A stretch of DNA of 64,000 nucleotides from Achromobacter spanius (GTDB taxonomy: Bacteria; Pseudomonadota; Gammaproteobacteria; Burkholderiales; Burkholderiaceae_B), in NCBI RefSeq assembly GCF_002812705.1, contig NZ_CP025030.1:186001-250000 (forward strand). Reading direction: 5' to 3'. How positions within the stretch are numbered: the stretch's first letter is position 1; the number at the start of each line of letters is the position of its first letter. The translations under genes and the position numbers were made by a program. Under the pieces are notes generated by a model, which was not told the DNA's origin, searched no databases, and worked only from the letters and a program-made list of their open reading frames with translations. Positions 7,699 to 16,826 of the stretch are shown here, piece by piece.

Positions 7699-7733
7699 CA
7701 AAAAAAAGCCCCCACCGGAAAACCGGCGGGGGC
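7699..7733 (-). terminator. Terminator for the S8 peptidase gene
   Basis: Stem GCCCCCACCGG/CCGGCGGGGGC at 7708-7718 and 7723-7733. The A-tract at 7699-7707 gives the U-tract on the minus strand. It sits 35 bases after the peptidase stop and may act for both convergent genes. Confidence 0.8.
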
Positions 7734-7768
7734 ACCGCATCACGCAGCCATCGCGCGACGCTTAACGC

Positions 7769-10393
7769 TTAACGCTGAATCCACGCATCGCGCCAATGCG
7801 AACCCGTACCGGGTGCATAGTGCGACGGCGACTGGCTGCACCAGCCGCTGTACGGGAAAATCTTGCATTCAAACGTCTTGCCCACGTTCACGACCTTGTC
7901 GCCCGCTTTGTAGATCGTGCCCGCCTTGTACTGCGGATATCCACCCACGGCAGGCTTCGCCAACACCGTCACGGTATGGCTGGCCTGGACTTCGCCGCGC
8001 GAGTTGCTGACCGTCAACGTAAAGCGGTAAGGCGTGTCCTTCGCGGTGGACGGTGCGACGAAACTGATGTCCGCCTGGTCCAACGCACCGGCGGAAATGC
8101 CCGCGGGCACGGTCCAGCGGTAGCGCAGGTCCGTACCGGTGGACGCCTTGCCCGACAAGACGACGCGCTCGCCGCTCTTGACCGTGGCAGGGCCGCTCAG
8201 CTTGGCTTGCGGCGCAATCACTTCGGGCACCACCTCCTTGGCCTTGACCTTGACCACGTGGCTGGCGGTTGCGGTACGGCCCCGATCGTCGGTCACGGCA
8301 AGCTTGAACGTCAGGTTACGGTCCTCGCCCAGCGGCGGGCCATAGAACGTGACGGTTGCGCCATTGCCTTGCAAAGCGATGCCATCCATGCTCGTCCACA
8401 CATACTTCAGCCCCTGGCCCGTGGAACCAGTGGCTGACAACGTGGCCGCTTGCGACGCCTTGACTTCGGTCGGGCCGCTGATACGCGCAACCGGAAGCGG
8501 CACGGGTGCCGGCTCCAGGTCGCAGGCTTCGGGCATTTTCCACGGCTTGCCGTACTGTGCCGAGTTCTTGTCCGGCGCGGCATCCACGTTCCAGTAGTTC
8601 TGGTGATACACCTTGCCGTTGTATGACACCGCCTCGTTCGGCACGTTGTAGACCTTGCGCGCATCCCAGGCCGGCACACTGGCACACACACCGGCCGCCT
8701 TTGCCTTGACCAGCACGCCGTGGTGCGTAGTGGCGCTGCGCCCTTGCGAGTCGGTCACTTTCAGCGTAATGCGGTAGGCAACGTCCTTCGCGTTATCCGG
8801 CGCGATGAAGCTGGCATTGACGCCTTGTTCGACAAACTTCAGCGCGGGCTGACTGCTCCACGCATAGCTCAGCTCCTTGCCGGTCGAGTCAGCGGCCGAC
8901 AGCATCACCTTGTCACCCGCATTCGCTTGCGCGGAACCAGAGACGTGCGCTTGCGGTGCCTGGCCGCCGATGCTGGCGCCACCCAGCAGTTCCGCCGCGC
9001 GAACCAGATCGGGTTGCACGCCGATGGGGCGAGCCGGTTCGACGAAGGGCACGGGGTTGCCGCTGTCCACCAGAATCTGACGCATGACCTTGGGGGGAAT
9101 ATTGCCCAGACCGCGCTCACGCGCCAGGCTCTGCAGCCACGCCACGCTACCCGCGATGATGGGGTTGGCGGACGACGTACCGTTATAGCTGGTCGTGTAC
9201 AGGTTGTGCTGACCCTCCTTCCAGTCCGTGGTGGTGACGCGCCCACCCCAACTGAACACGTCCACGCGGCTACCGTATTCCGAGAACCACGCGGTCCTGC
9301 CCAGGATCGGATCAGCCGCGCCCACATAGATGGCGCCCGAATCGCGCTTGGTGCGGTCATAGCGGCCACGGAAATACGGATCGTCCAGGTTGGCCGAGCC
9401 ATTGGCCGCCGCCAAGACCACGTGCACGCCCTTCTCCTTCGTCAGATACGAAATGGCGTCGTAGACCGCGTCAACATGCTCGACGGGCAGCCAGCAGGCC
9501 GTGGTCGGCCCGCAGCCATTGCTGAACTTGTAGTGCACGCCAATCTGCACCACGTCGCCAGCCTGAAGCACGTTGCGCAGGTCGATCATGCCGCTGACGC
9601 TGTACTTGGTGTAGCCGGCCTGCGCTTGCGGCACGATGCCGGTCACGCCATAGCCGTTGTCCTGCCCGAACATGATGCCGGCCGACATCGTGTCGTGCGA
9701 ATCAGGCTTTTCCACATACTGGCCGTGATGCAGGAAGGGCTTGGGCAGGTCTACGTGGTCGAAGTCCCAGTGACTGATCTCGTTCGAGATCAACCGCACG
9801 TTGGCACCATAGTGGCCGGTCTGGCGCTGCGCCTCGAAGGCATTGATGCCGCCCAGCACCCAATAGCCGGGCTTGGGGCCCTGCATGTAGTTTTGGCACG
9901 TGGGCGCAAGCGCGCCGTCGCACTTGGTGTAGTCGGGCGTGCCCGGCCCGGTGCGCGTGACCGCCATGACGGGATCGGCCTCCAGGCCTTCGCCCATCGA
10001 CATCGGCACGGGTTCGATCTGCGCGCTTTCCACCAGCGGATTTTCCAGCAACTGCTTGACCAGCAGCTCCGCGTCGCGGCCGCGCATCATCTCGGCCGAA
10101 ATCTTGTAGTAGCGCGTGAGGTTATGGCGCTCCAGCGCGGCGATATCCTCGTGGTTGCGCATCATGGGCGACAGCGGCACCAAGGGCTCCATGCCATTGG
10201 CCAGGCGAGTCAGCGCGTCCATTGCGCTGGCCACTTCGGGCGTCGGCGCAACACGCTGGACCGGATTGGGCGCTTCCGCCTTCAGCCGAACGTAGATGGG
10301 CCTGGGTTCACCGGCTGACGCCGCATGCCCCGGGGCCGTGAATGCCGTGCCGAGCATCAGCGCGAGCATCGATAACTGTATTTTGTTTTTCAT
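7769..10393 (-). CDS. Secreted S8-family peptidase with PKD-like and chitin-binding modules
   Basis: 874 aa. A signal peptide (to about Ala24-Ala25) is followed by an inhibitor_I9-like propeptide and a subtilase core with His233 in SHDTMSAGIM, an oxyanion region VVLAAANGS and Ser in NGTSSANPIIAG (about 410). The canonical Asp-Thr-Gly site reads NEIS (Glu205), so the acid of the triad appears changed. After about residue 480 come three PKD/Ig-like repeats with two CBM5/12-like modules, one between repeats (WDARKVYNVPNEAVSYNGKV) and one at the C-terminus ending WRDAWIQR. It probably binds chitin and acts outside the cell, possibly exported by the nearby secretion operon. Confidence 0.8.
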   Translation of the reverse strand: MKNKIQLSMLALMLGTAFTAPGHAASAGEPRPIYVRLKAEAPNPVQRVAPTPEVASAMDALTRLANGMEPLVPLSPMMRNHEDIAALERHNLTRYYKISAEMMRGRDAELLVKQLLENPLVESAQIEPVPMSMGEGLEADPVMAVTRTGPGTPDYTKCDGALAPTCQNYMQGPKPGYWVLGGINAFEAQRQTGHYGANVRLISNEISHWDFDHVDLPKPFLHHGQYVEKPDSHDTMSAGIMFGQDNGYGVTGIVPQAQAGYTKYSVSGMIDLRNVLQAGDVVQIGVHYKFSNGCGPTTACWLPVEHVDAVYDAISYLTKEKGVHVVLAAANGSANLDDPYFRGRYDRTKRDSGAIYVGAADPILGRTAWFSEYGSRVDVFSWGGRVTTTDWKEGQHNLYTTSYNGTSSANPIIAGSVAWLQSLARERGLGNIPPKVMRQILVDSGNPVPFVEPARPIGVQPDLVRAAELLGGASIGGQAPQAHVSGSAQANAGDKVMLSAADSTGKELSYAWSSQPALKFVEQGVNASFIAPDNAKDVAYRITLKVTDSQGRSATTHHGVLVKAKAAGVCASVPAWDARKVYNVPNEAVSYNGKVYHQNYWNVDAAPDKNSAQYGKPWKMPEACDLEPAPVPLPVARISGPTEVKASQAATLSATGSTGQGLKYVWTSMDGIALQGNGATVTFYGPPLGEDRNLTFKLAVTDDRGRTATASHVVKVKAKEVVPEVIAPQAKLSGPATVKSGERVVLSGKASTGTDLRYRWTVPAGISAGALDQADISFVAPSTAKDTPYRFTLTVSNSRGEVQASHTVTVLAKPAVGGYPQYKAGTIYKAGDKVVNVGKTFECKIFPYSGWCSQSPSHYAPGTGSHWRDAWIQR

Positions 10394-10404
10394 GGCTATT
10401 CAGT

Positions 10405-10425
10405 GATCCGCCTTGACGGCGGATC
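10405..10425. promoter_or_regulatory. Perfect hairpin in the leader of the S8 peptidase gene
   Basis: GATCCGCC-TTGAC-GGCGGATC, with 8-bp perfect arms, lies 12 bases upstream of the start codon. On the transcript it covers the only purine-rich stretch that could serve as a ribosome site. It could be an RNA structure or an operator. Confidence 0.4.
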
Positions 10426-10435
10426 CAACAACACA

Positions 10436-10471
10436 AAAAGAAAGCCCACCTCCCATCACTGAGAGGGGGCT
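10436..10471 (-). terminator. Terminator of the first LPMO gene
   Basis: Stem AGCCCACCTC/GAGAGGGGGCT at 10443-10452 and 10461-10471, with an A-tract at 10436-10443 (Us on the minus transcript). It lies 57 bases past the LPMO stop. Confidence 0.65.
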
Positions 10472-10527
10472 GGCGTCCAGCGCGGGCCAAGACGTCTACC
10501 GCCTTGGCCCGCCTCAATAACGACGAC

Positions 10528-12015
10528 TTACTTGATCAGGTTCCAGGCCTGGGTCCAGTAGCCGCCCTTGCCGGGCTCGTAGTGGAACGGCGACTGGCCG
10601 CACCAGTTGGTGTAGGGCCACGGCTTGCACTCGTAGACCTTGCCCAGGTTCGTCACGCGCTCATGCGCCTTGTAGGCGGTGCCGGCCTTGTAGGCGGGCG
10701 GCGTATCGCCGGTGCCACCGTTACCGCCGGTGCCACCATTGCCGCCTTCATCAACGACCGGCTTGCCCTTCACCGTCACCACGTGCGAGGCATCCGACGT
10801 GCCCTTGTCGTTGCGGGTCGTCAGCGTGAACGAGTACTGCTGGTCCTTCGTCAGCGCCGGCGCCACGAAGCTCAGCGTGGGCTGATCCTTCACCGCGGCG
10901 CTGATGCCGGCCGGCACGGTCCACGAGAACTTCAGATCGGTACCCGTCGAGGCCGAGCCCGACAACGTCACCTTCTGGCCCGCTTGCACATTGACCGGGC
11001 CGGTGATGCTCGACGCCGGCGGGATGACCACGGGATCCGGCTTGATATCCGCCGCTTCCTTGGTGACCACGAAGTGGTACTTGTTGCCGTCCATCGAATA
11101 GACGTGCGACTTGTCCACGCCCACGATCGGCGTCACGGTCTTGCCATCGGCGCCCAGTTGGCCGACACGCACGCGCTTGGACGAGCCGTTGACGGCATTG
11201 CCCAGCACTTGCGTCCAGCGCTCGCCTTGCACGGCGTTCTCGTCCAGCGGCACGCGCAGTTGTTCCAGGTATTCGCCGTTGCGCTTGGGGTCGGCCAGAC
11301 GCCAGACCAGCGTTTCACCCACCTTGGTTTCGCCAATCGAGTACAGCGCGCCGATATCCGACGGCTTGATGACGTTGCTGACGCCTTCGATGTTCACGTC
11401 GCCGCAAGCGCGATAGGACTCGCCCGAGGTGACGCCATCGCCCACGTGATTGGTGTTCCAGACGCTCATGATCAGGTGGCGGCCCGTCTTGCCCGCGGGC
11501 AGCGTGCAGCTGTATTCCTGTTCACGGCCTTCGCCCGCAGCGGCCGGCGTGAAGTCGCGCTGTTCGCAGAACTTTTCAAAGTCGGAAAATTGCAGCGGCT
11601 TGGTCGAGTCGTACGGCATCTTCGTAATGAAGAATTGCAGCGACTTCGTGCGGTGGGCCACGGTGTGGTTCCACTTCAGGGTGACATTGCCATTGGCGTC
11701 CGGCTTGAGCGTGGTGATGGGCCATTGGGCCAGCGCGTTCAGGCCACGATGCGATGCCTTGGTGCCGCCGTCGCACAGGCGATCGCCCGGCGTGGTGGCA
11801 ACAGTCTTTTCGCCGCCCGGCTTTTGCCAGACTTCACGCCAGTCGTACACGCTGCCGCCCTGCGCCTTGAATGCGGCGCAACCTTCGCTCTGACTGCCCG
11901 CGTAGCAATGCAGGATGCGCGCCTTTGGATGCGACATGGTGCCGTGAGCCAGGACCGAACCGGATACGACCGCCAGTACCAGGCCGCCCACCAGAGTTAA
12001 TTTGAATTTCGCCAT
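10528..12015 (-). CDS. Chitin-active AA10 lytic polysaccharide monooxygenase (GbpA-like)
   Basis: 495 aa from ATG 12013-12015. Signal peptidase cleavage after Ala23 exposes His24 (HGTMSHP), the N-terminal half of the copper histidine brace. The second His is His121 in WNHTVAHRTKSLQF. The AA10 domain runs to about residue 210, followed by a GbpA-like second domain (about 225-330), a PKD-like domain (SITGPVNVQAGQKVTLSGSA), a Gly/Asn/Thr linker and a C-terminal CBM5/12-like chitin-binding module (YKAGTAYKAHERVTNLGKV ... AWNLIK). It cuts crystalline chitin oxidatively. It stands alone between terminators, so it is probably a single transcription unit. Confidence 0.9.
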   Translation of the reverse strand: MAKFKLTLVGGLVLAVVSGSVLAHGTMSHPKARILHCYAGSQSEGCAAFKAQGGSVYDWREVWQKPGGEKTVATTPGDRLCDGGTKASHRGLNALAQWPITTLKPDANGNVTLKWNHTVAHRTKSLQFFITKMPYDSTKPLQFSDFEKFCEQRDFTPAAAGEGREQEYSCTLPAGKTGRHLIMSVWNTNHVGDGVTSGESYRACGDVNIEGVSNVIKPSDIGALYSIGETKVGETLVWRLADPKRNGEYLEQLRVPLDENAVQGERWTQVLGNAVNGSSKRVRVGQLGADGKTVTPIVGVDKSHVYSMDGNKYHFVVTKEAADIKPDPVVIPPASSITGPVNVQAGQKVTLSGSASTGTDLKFSWTVPAGISAAVKDQPTLSFVAPALTKDQQYSFTLTTRNDKGTSDASHVVTVKGKPVVDEGGNGGTGGNGGTGDTPPAYKAGTAYKAHERVTNLGKVYECKPWPYTNWCGQSPFHYEPGKGGYWTQAWNLIK

Positions 12016-12176
12016 TTTTTATAAACACTTCAGAGTGAGGTTGAATAAATCACCTTCCATGCAGCACGCAGGACAAGGTGAATTCATTCTCGGCCGGAAG
12101 CTCATTGATAATCAAAGTTGATAAACGATTCCTTAAAGCACTTTCCCCACACTCATCAAGAAAATAATCTGGCGGC

Positions 12177-12208
12177 AAAAAAAATCCCCCGCGCTTTCGC
12201 ACGAGGGA
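12177..12208 (-). terminator. Terminator of the second LPMO gene
   Basis: Imperfect stem TCCCCCGCGC/GCACGAGGGA at 12185-12208, with an A-run at 12177-12184 that becomes Us on the minus transcript. It lies about 80 bases after the stop at 12288. The rest of the 12016-12287 gap is AT-rich leader of the first LPMO gene. Confidence 0.6.
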
Positions 12209-12287
12209 CCAGGAACTTCATTTTTTCCGCGTTATTTACTGCGGATTTTCAAGCAGTTTCAGTTCAGACTGAGAACAGTGAAGGGAA

Positions 12288-13829
12288 TTACTTCACCAGG
12301 TCCCAAGCTTGCTGCCAAGCCAGGCCCTTGCCGGGTGCGTAGTGCAACGGCGAGGCGCTGCACCATGCGGTCACGGGCCAGATCTTGCACTCGTAGACCT
12401 TGCCACCGTTGGTGACCTTGTCGCCGGCTGCGTACGTGGTGCCTTCCTTGTAGGCCGGGTACTGGCCGGTCTGGCCGCCGTTGCCGCCATCGTTGCCACC
12501 GTTGTCGCCGCCGGTGCCGCCGGTGTTGCCACCGTCAGTGCCGCCGCCGGTTTGGGCTTGCTTCTTGACCAGCACGGAATGCGTCTTGCTCGACGAACCC
12601 TTTTCGTTCGTGACCTTGACGGTGAACGAGTAGGACTTGTCTTGCGTCAGGGCCGGAGCGGTGAAGCTCAGGTCGGCCTGGTTCAGCGCCGAAGCGGTGA
12701 TGCCAGCCGGAGCGGTCCACTGGAACTTCAAGGTGCCGCCACCGTTGTTCGAACCCTTGGCCGACAGCGAAACGCGCTCGCCAGCATTGGCCGTTGCCGG
12801 GCCAGTCAGTTGCGCCGTGGGTGCGTTGATGACGACGGGCGGCGGATCCACCGGCTCGGCAGCCTTCTGGTCAATCGCGAAGCCCACCTTCTTGTTCAGG
12901 CCATAGACCTGGTTGTCGGAGTCGCTTTGCTGCGGCAGGACTTGGCCGTTGGCCTGCATCTTGCCGACCTTGATGACGGACGACTTGTTGTTCACTTCCT
13001 TGGCCAGTGCGTACATCCACTGAGCAGCCTTTTCTTCACCGGCCTTGACGATGATCGAATGGCTTTCCAGGTCGCCCGAGCGGCTCAGGTCGAACACGCG
13101 CAGGGTCATCTTCGAACCGGCTTCCACTTGGCCGCCTTGCAGCACGCCGCTGGCTTGCCATTGCACGTTGGCAGGCATCACTTCAACGTTCGAGCAAGCG
13201 TAGAAACCTTCAGCGTTGTCGCTGGGGTCACGTTGCCACACGCTGTAGATCACGCGCTTGCCGGTGAAGTGGGCGGGGATCTTGACGTCCAGCGGGGTGA
13301 TCGAGTTGTTGGCCGGACGCGGCAGGAAGCCGGTGTCGCCGATCAGTTCCAGATCGTCCCAACGCAGGCCGCGCTTGGGATCGTAGCTGTCCTTGCTGAT
13401 GTAGGTCTTGAAGTACGTGCTGACGTGGGCAGCGGTCTGCATGTACTTGAACTGAGCCTTGCCGTTGGCGTCCGGCGTGATGACCGTGGTGGGCCACTCG
13501 TAGTTGCCGTCCAGTTCCTTCCAGCTTTCCTTGCCGCCGGCGCAAAGCAGGCCGTCGCGGATGTGGTCTTTGTGGTTGCTCTTGACGCCAAGGATGGCGT
13601 TGGACTGCCAGCTTCCCGCCAGGTTGGCGATCTTGCCGCAACCCGAATGCTTGGGGTTGTTCCACGGCGTGTCGTGCGTGTTGCAACCGTATTCACGGCT
13701 GGGGGGATCGATCACGGAGCCGTGAGCCGAAACCGTGGTGGGCGCCATCGCCATCAGCACAGCCTGCGTCAGCGCCGCGACCGGCAAGGCAAGCTTGGCG
13801 GCGGTACCGCGCAAAGTGGTTTTAGTCAT
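12288..13829 (-). CDS. AA10 lytic polysaccharide monooxygenase, second copy
   Basis: 513 aa from ATG 13827-13829 (MTKTTLRGTAAKLALPVAAL), with AAGGAT upstream. The leader ends ...TTVSA, exposing His36 (HGSVIDPPSREYGC); the second brace His is His135 (QTAAHVSTYF). This AA10 domain is of a different subtype from the neighbour, with CNTHDTPWNNPKHSGCGK and WQRDPSDNAEGFYACSNV. A GbpA-like module, one PKD-like domain, a Gly-rich linker and a CBM5/12-like module (YKEGTTYAAGDKVTNGGKV) follow. The two LPMOs and the peptidase share the same C-terminal pair of modules, which suggests module shuffling by duplication. Confidence 0.9.
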   Translation of the reverse strand: MTKTTLRGTAAKLALPVAALTQAVLMAMAPTTVSAHGSVIDPPSREYGCNTHDTPWNNPKHSGCGKIANLAGSWQSNAILGVKSNHKDHIRDGLLCAGGKESWKELDGNYEWPTTVITPDANGKAQFKYMQTAAHVSTYFKTYISKDSYDPKRGLRWDDLELIGDTGFLPRPANNSITPLDVKIPAHFTGKRVIYSVWQRDPSDNAEGFYACSNVEVMPANVQWQASGVLQGGQVEAGSKMTLRVFDLSRSGDLESHSIIVKAGEEKAAQWMYALAKEVNNKSSVIKVGKMQANGQVLPQQSDSDNQVYGLNKKVGFAIDQKAAEPVDPPPVVINAPTAQLTGPATANAGERVSLSAKGSNNGGGTLKFQWTAPAGITASALNQADLSFTAPALTQDKSYSFTVKVTNEKGSSSKTHSVLVKKQAQTGGGTDGGNTGGTGGDNGGNDGGNGGQTGQYPAYKEGTTYAAGDKVTNGGKVYECKIWPVTAWCSASPLHYAPGKGLAWQQAWDLVK

Positions 13830-14017
13830 CAAATATCCTTCGTTTAATGGATTGTTTTTCGCATCCCCGTGAACCGGAAATCGCACGGTTCTCGTGAAAG
13901 CGAAGCCATTATTCCCGGCGCTCAAAAACGGCAAAACCTTTCTCAACACACTATTAAAAGCAGGTGTTGCATCGTTGCCGCAATACGCGATGAAAAGCAG
14001 ATTGCGGCGCGCACGAG

Positions 14018-14043
14018 AAAAAAAAAGCGCCGCAAGGGCGCTT
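14018..14043 (-). terminator. Terminator of the sensor kinase gene
   Basis: Perfect stem AAGCGCC/GGCGCTT at 14025-14031 and 14037-14043, with an A-tract at 14018-14026 (Us on the minus strand). It directly follows the kinase stop at 14046. Confidence 0.8.
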
Positions 14044-14045
14044 GT

Positions 14046-15218
14046 TCATGAGGCGGCTTTAAGGCCGGTTCGAAATGCAGAGCGAGGCTCTCGGTGTTCG
14101 GTTTCGACGCATGGCATCACCATCACCGGAAACGTGAGTGAAAACTCGCTTCCTTCGTTTGGGCGGGAATCGACCGACAGCTTTCCACCATGGGCGTCGA
14201 CAACCGTTGCGACCAGCGCCAAGCCCATTCCCACCCCATCACGACTACCCGGATCCACCTGAAAAAACGCCTGGCAGAGTTGCGGCATGACGGACTCGGC
14301 AATGCCGATGCCCTCGTCAATCACGCTGATGCGCGCCATATCGCCTTGGCGCTTCAGGCACAACGTAATCCGCGTATCAGCCTTCGAATACTTGATCGCG
14401 TTATCCAAAAGGTTCATCACGGCGCGCTGCAACATGCAATAGTCGCCCGACACCCACAGCTTCTCGCCGCATTCGCGGACTCGCACGTCGATGCCTTTTT
14501 GTTCGGCCAACAGCATGGCTTGGTCGGCCGCTTCCTGGCCGATGTCCAACAGCGAAACCGGCAGGAAATTGGCCTTGTCCAGGCGTTCAGCGCGAGACAG
14601 ATGCATGAAGTCCTGGGCGACGGTCAAGCTGTACTGAGCCAGCTCCCGCACCGATTCCGCAAAGGCTTCCTGCTTGGGATCGTTGCTTTCCGCGCTTTGC
14701 TTGTCCACCATCACCAGGATCGTCGACAGCGGACTGCGCAGGTCATGCATCATCTGCAGCATCACTTCGTTATCACGGGCGCAATTCGCTTTGGCGTTCC
14801 GCATGGCAAGCGGCTCCGTCGATACCGCGCCGTCGGACAAGACACGTTCGCGGCGAGCGTTGCGGGTCGCCATGCGCCAGCGGACGACGCAGATGTACGC
14901 CAAGGCAAGACCCACTAACGGCGCCACCACCGGCGTCCAGCGACGCGCCGAAATCACAACAAAGGCGGCCAACAGCCAGAAGCCGATCAGCCAGGCCAAG
15001 GCGCGAAAGCGCATTTTTGATTGGCCGGCGATCACGCTGAACAAGGCCAGGGCCGCCAGGATTCCAAAGTCAGCCAGCACGCCGGGCGCCGCGGCGGTCA
15101 GTGGCCGCCCATCGCTGGGCACGGCGAAGCAAAGCAAGATGATGCCCAGATTGCAGAACAGCAGCGCATCGTTTTTTCTGGCGCCCAGGCGCGCATAAGG
15201 CCAAATCAGGAATTTCAT
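14046..15218 (-). CDS. Membrane sensor histidine kinase
   Basis: 390 aa from ATG 15216-15218 (MKFLIWPYARLGARKNDALL). The N-terminus has several membrane segments (about 18-33, 47-65, 73-90 and 98-113) and no large periplasmic sensor domain. His158 in MMHDLRSPLSTIL is the phosphorylation site. The ATPase part has NLLDNAIKYS, DEGIGIAE and GVGMGLALV. It is downstream of the response regulator on the same strand (163 bases apart). The pair lies between the LPMO genes and the secretion operon, so it may control one or both; that is inference. Confidence 0.85.
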   Translation of the reverse strand: MKFLIWPYARLGARKNDALLFCNLGIILLCFAVPSDGRPLTAAAPGVLADFGILAALALFSVIAGQSKMRFRALAWLIGFWLLAAFVVISARRWTPVVAPLVGLALAYICVVRWRMATRNARRERVLSDGAVSTEPLAMRNAKANCARDNEVMLQMMHDLRSPLSTILVMVDKQSAESNDPKQEAFAESVRELAQYSLTVAQDFMHLSRAERLDKANFLPVSLLDIGQEAADQAMLLAEQKGIDVRVRECGEKLWVSGDYCMLQRAVMNLLDNAIKYSKADTRITLCLKRQGDMARISVIDEGIGIAESVMPQLCQAFFQVDPGSRDGVGMGLALVATVVDAHGGKLSVDSRPNEGSEFSLTFPVMVMPCVETEHREPRSAFRTGLKAAS

Positions 15219-15381
15219 CGTCAGGCTCGGAAGTTGTCGGCGGCGCGTGCAACGCGCGGTCGGACCGGCGGCGCCCGGAAGGCGCGGACAGCGATTGGAA
15301 GGGATTGGGTGTGCCGCAATGTTCCGGCAAAGTTGCCGATATGGCGTGGCACAAGGCAAGCCGGGGCGAACGCCCGCTGGC

Positions 15382-16068
15382 TCAATACATGCGTTCGAGG
15401 CGGTAGCCGTAGTTGTACACAGTGGCGATTACATAGCCGTTGCGTGAGCGCAAACCCAGCGCCGAACGCAGGTTGCTGACGTACGTCGCCAGGCTCGCGT
15501 CGTATTTACGGTCAACGGTGCCCCAGATCTGCTGGCACAAGGCGTCCTTGGTGATGATGCGGCCGGGGCTGCGAAACAACATCGTGGCCAGATCGAATTC
15601 CCGCGTGGGCAAGGTCACGGGGCGTCCATCCACCGTCAGCGTCTTGGCTTCAAGGTTGAAGGCGAAATGGCCAACCTGGAACTGCAACGCGGAGGCTTCG
15701 CCGCGTTGCGACTTGCGCAACTGGGCGCTCATGCGGGCCAGCAATTCGCGTTCGCGAACCGGCTTTTGCAGGTAGTCGTCGGCGCCCATGTTCAAGGCCT
15801 GCACGATGCTCTCTTCGTCGTCGCGCTGCGTCAGCATCAAGATGGGCATGGAAGGCGCCAGGTTGCATCGCGCCCACTTCAAGACGGCCAGGCCCGATGC
15901 GCCAGGCACTTCCCAGTCCAGCAGCACAACGTCAACCTTCTGTTGTTGCAACAGCGCGATGAAGCCATCGCCGTCGCGGCGGGAGAACGCCTGGTGGCCG
16001 TGGCTTTGCAGCAGTTTGGTGACCCACTCGACTTGAGTGGGCGAATCTTCAAGGATGGCGACAAGCAT
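15382..16068 (-). CDS. OmpR/PhoB-type response regulator
   Basis: 228 aa from ATG 16066-16068 (MLVAILEDSPTQVEWVTKLL). The receiver domain shows Glu7-Asp8, the phospho-acceptor Asp51 (VVLLDWEVPG), Thr80 and Lys102. The C-terminal winged helix (LPTREFDLATMLFRSPGRII ... YVSNLRSALG) is typical of the OmpR family. It is the first gene of the two-component unit. Confidence 0.9.
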   Translation of the reverse strand: MLVAILEDSPTQVEWVTKLLQSHGHQAFSRRDGDGFIALLQQQKVDVVLLDWEVPGASGLAVLKWARCNLAPSMPILMLTQRDDEESIVQALNMGADDYLQKPVRERELLARMSAQLRKSQRGEASALQFQVGHFAFNLEAKTLTVDGRPVTLPTREFDLATMLFRSPGRIITKDALCQQIWGTVDRKYDASLATYVSNLRSALGLRSRNGYVIATVYNYGYRLERMY

Positions 16069-16334
16069 TGAGTCCGATCTTATGTAAGCGCAATTCCCGA
16101 AGACTTTTATTATTACGGCAATCACATTGATACCCCGACAGAATGATTTCATGCTGGGATAGACACAACAATAAGAAATTTCTCAAAGCCAAAACTGGAA
16201 AGCCAAATGTCAAGATATGAAAATAAGTCCTTAATATGGGGCTATTTCTTTGTGAAAGACCAAAGATAATCCGGTGATTATCAACAAATTCCTGGCGCGC
16301 CTTTAACCAGCTTTTAGAAATTGCCAAGCAGGCT
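16069..16334. promoter_or_regulatory. AT-rich intergenic region before the response regulator
   Basis: 266 bases, clearly richer in A+T than the genes on either side. It holds a perfect dyad GATAATC-CGGT-GATTATC at 16265-16282, near the end of the secretion operon, which could be an operator or part of a weak terminator. The promoter for the two-component genes must lie here, but I cannot fix its -10 and -35. Confidence 0.45.
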
Positions 16335-16826
16335 TTAATTAATCCCCATGAAGACAAACTTCCAATCCTGATAACTGGATTTTCCCGACATATCCCCCAG
16401 CTCCGCGGCAAACCCGTCCTGTTTGATCGGCTTTCGTTCCGACAGGCTATATACCCCCATGATTCCCCCATCTGGTGATTTCACGATGCCCCACTCGGTG
16501 CCGCCGGTAATCGGGTCGGCATAAAGACGGCGCAAATGGCGACGCGTGAACGACACGCGGTCGTCCTTGAGCAAGGCCTCCATGGTTTTGGGATAGGCCG
16601 GCGCGGTGCCGGACAGGTAATACGAAGCCAACGCTCGTTGATATTGCTGACCGACGAAAAGCAGCTCGGCCTCCTGGTCGCGCAGCTTTTGCATCGACCA
16701 TGGCTGCACCACCGCGGTCAGCCCCGTGGCCACCGCCATTACCAGCATCAGCACCATCAGATAGCCGAAGCCCGCCTGACGGCGCGACAACGCACCGCGA
16801 TCACCACCGCGCATAGTCCAACCCAT
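16335..16826 (-). CDS. Pseudopilin-like protein, last gene of the secretion operon
   Basis: 163 aa from ATG 16824-16826; an alternative ATG is at 16812-16814. Both overlap the previous gene. A short basic leader ends in RRQAGFGYLMVLMLVMAVATGL, a prepilin-type cleavage site and hydrophobic helix, but the usual Glu at position +5 of the mature protein is missing. The remainder (DQEAELLFVGQQYQRALASYYL) matches the type II secretion minor-pseudopilin style. It is probably a minor component lacking the canonical Glu. Confidence 0.7.
   Translation of the reverse strand: MGWTMRGGDRGALSRRQAGFGYLMVLMLVMAVATGLTAVVQPWSMQKLRDQEAELLFVGQQYQRALASYYLSGTAPAYPKTMEALLKDDRVSFTRRHLRRLYADPITGGTEWGIVKSPDGGIMGVYSLSERKPIKQDGFAAELGDMSGKSSYQDWKFVFMGIN

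Noticed and set aside
7769..10393. S8 peptidase as an autotransporter
   Set aside because: The C-terminus is PKD-like and chitin-binding modules; there is no beta-barrel translocator domain.
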